From the NCBI GenBank assembly GCA_900544655.1, contig UQWE01000092.1, positions 1 through 5,110 of the forward strand: a stretch of DNA of 5,110 nt. The letters are read 5' to 3'. Source of the stretch: an uncultured Coriobacteriaceae bacterium (lineage in GTDB: Bacteria > Actinomycetota > Coriobacteriia > Coriobacteriales > Atopobiaceae). Below are positions 4,338 to 5,110 of the stretch, piece after piece. A program made the translations under genes and the position numbers. A model generated the notes under the pieces. It saw nothing but the letters and a program-made list of their open reading frames with translations, had not been told where the DNA came from and made no database searches. How positions within the stretch are numbered: the stretch's first letter is position 1; every line of letters begins with the position of its first letter.

Positions 4338-5110
4338 CTACCTGTAACTAGCCTTGAGGATCGCAGTCACGTCATTGACGGTCAACGGCGACGGATCGTG
4401 ACCGAAGAGAGCGTCGTTGGTGGTAATGGCATTCTCCGCGATGGCAGGAAGTTCGTCCTCGGTAATGCCCCAATCGCTCATCTTGAGCTCGTCCATGCCA
4501 CACTCGCGCTTGAGGCGAGAGAGCTCGGTCACGAACGCACTCGGACCCTGCTCGGCGAGCTCCGCTTCGCTGGCACCCATGAGGCGAGCCATCTCGACGT
4601 AGCGATCGTCGCATGCATGGACGTCAATCATGTGCTGGTGATAGGCGCAGGCGATCATGATGAGGCCGGCACCGTGCGGGAGGTCATGGTGATGAGCGCT
4701 CATGCCGTGCTCGGTGCCATGACATCCGGCGCAGCCGGAGCAGACCATCGCGTAGCCACCGAGCGTGTTGGCGAACGCGAGCTGGGTGCGTGCCTCGAGG
4801 TTCGTTCCGTCGTTGACGCAGGTAGCAAGCGAGGCCGCGGCATTCCTGATGCCCTCGCGGCAGATCATATCGCCCATGAGGGTGTGGTTCTTGGCGATGA
4901 AGCACTCGACGTTGTGGAACAGCGCATCAAAGCCCTGGAAGGCGGTTAGGCGCGCGGGGACCGTGAGCATGAGCTCAGGATCGGCCACCGACAGGCTTGG
5001 GAAGAGGCGCGGATCGCCCAGGCGCAGCTTCTCGTCGGTCTCCTCGCAGGAGATGACGGCGCCAGCGTCTGCCTCGGAGCCGGTGCCGGCGGTGGTGGTC
5101 ACGCACACGA
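4338..5110 (-). CDS. Second iron-containing (group III) alcohol dehydrogenase; 5' end cut off by the window
   Basis: Probable cytosolic NAD(P)-linked alcohol/aldehyde oxidoreductase. The 256 visible residues start inside the cofactor domain just before TTTAGTGSEADAG (about 4-16), the family's TTAGTGSE hallmark. The GTG at 5108 is an internal valine, and roughly 120-130 N-terminal residues lie outside. Metal ligands by family alignment are D61 and H65 (FDALFH), H130 and H145 (LPHGAG). The H130-to-H145 spacing is the same as in the first dehydrogenase. Directly before H130 is an unusual cysteine cluster, C123-x2-C126-x2-C129-H. The tail (SPLTVNDVTAILKASYR) is typical of family ends. It is not a recent copy of the dehydrogenase at 2-940: the two share only motifs and group with different subfamilies by eye. 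It ends at its own terminator (4146-4183), so it is transcribed separately from the radical SAM gene. Substrate unknown. Confidence 0.93.
   Translation of the reverse strand, partial: VCVTTTAGTGSEADAGAVISCEETDEKLRLGDPRLFPSLSVADPELMLTVPARLTAFQGFDALFHNVECFIAKNHTLMGDMICREGIRNAAASLATCVNDGTNLEARTQLAFANTLGGYAMVCSGCAGCHGTEHGMSAHHHDLPHGAGLIMIACAYHQHMIDVHACDDRYVEMARLMGASEAELAEQGPSAFVTELSRLKRECGMDELKMSDWGITEDELPAIAENAITTNDALFGHDPSPLTVNDVTAILKASYR

Noticed and set aside
4077..4949. 290-codon open frame on the plus strand opposite the second dehydrogenase
   Set aside because: It spans the terminator and the 3' region and is antisense to a well-supported iron alcohol dehydrogenase. No motif was seen.
1..5110. 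tRNA, rRNA, CRISPR array, toxin-antitoxin or defence genes
   Set aside because: I looked on both strands and found no cloverleaf, no regular repeat-spacer pattern and no protein motif of these classes.

Overview
The window is a GC-rich, densely coding stretch of bacterial chromosome. The protein types and the base composition look most like the Coriobacteriia (Collinsella/Olsenella-like, anaerobic gut Actinobacteria). This is inference from general resemblance: there is no rRNA or other phylogenetic marker here. The content is anaerobic redox metabolism. I see no transposase, phage gene, CRISPR array, tRNA or rRNA.

Layout, left to right. A 5'-truncated iron-containing alcohol dehydrogenase of the butanol-dehydrogenase type (2-940, +) is followed after 6 bases by an acylphosphatase (947-1300, +). 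A convergent gap (1301-1384) holds a 31-bp perfect palindrome with a tandem 15-bp duplication (REP-A). A classical NAD(P)-dependent short-chain dehydrogenase/reductase follows on the minus strand (1385-2188). The 292-base gap 2189-2480 carries its ribosome binding site, two operator-like dyads, and a second palindrome of the same family (REP-B, 35 bp) in the opposite orientation. Next is a 483-residue radical SAM protein with a SPASM-like C-terminal cysteine region (2481-3932, -). The gap 3933-4337 contains its promoter, bracketed by 13-bp direct repeats, and a strand-specific Rho-independent terminator. The terminator belongs to a second, divergent iron-containing alcohol dehydrogenase (4338-5110, -) that runs off the right edge.

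How the genes may work together. Two group III (iron-type) alcohol dehydrogenases and an SDR give three separate NAD(P)H-linked carbonyl/alcohol oxidoreductases within 5 kb, and the acylphosphatase hydrolyses acyl phosphates. The radical SAM/SPASM enzyme has no assignable substrate; a role in modifying a peptide, protein or small molecule is open. The SDR and radical SAM genes point the same way but are separated by REP-B, and the SDR has its own ribosome binding site and candidate control sites, so they may not be one operon.

The least-explained items are the inverted pair of REP-like palindromes around the SDR, each with a degenerate extra half-arm facing the gene; the repeat-bracketed promoter of the radical SAM gene; and the uncharacterised radical SAM enzyme itself. 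Nothing visible proves a new multi-gene system.
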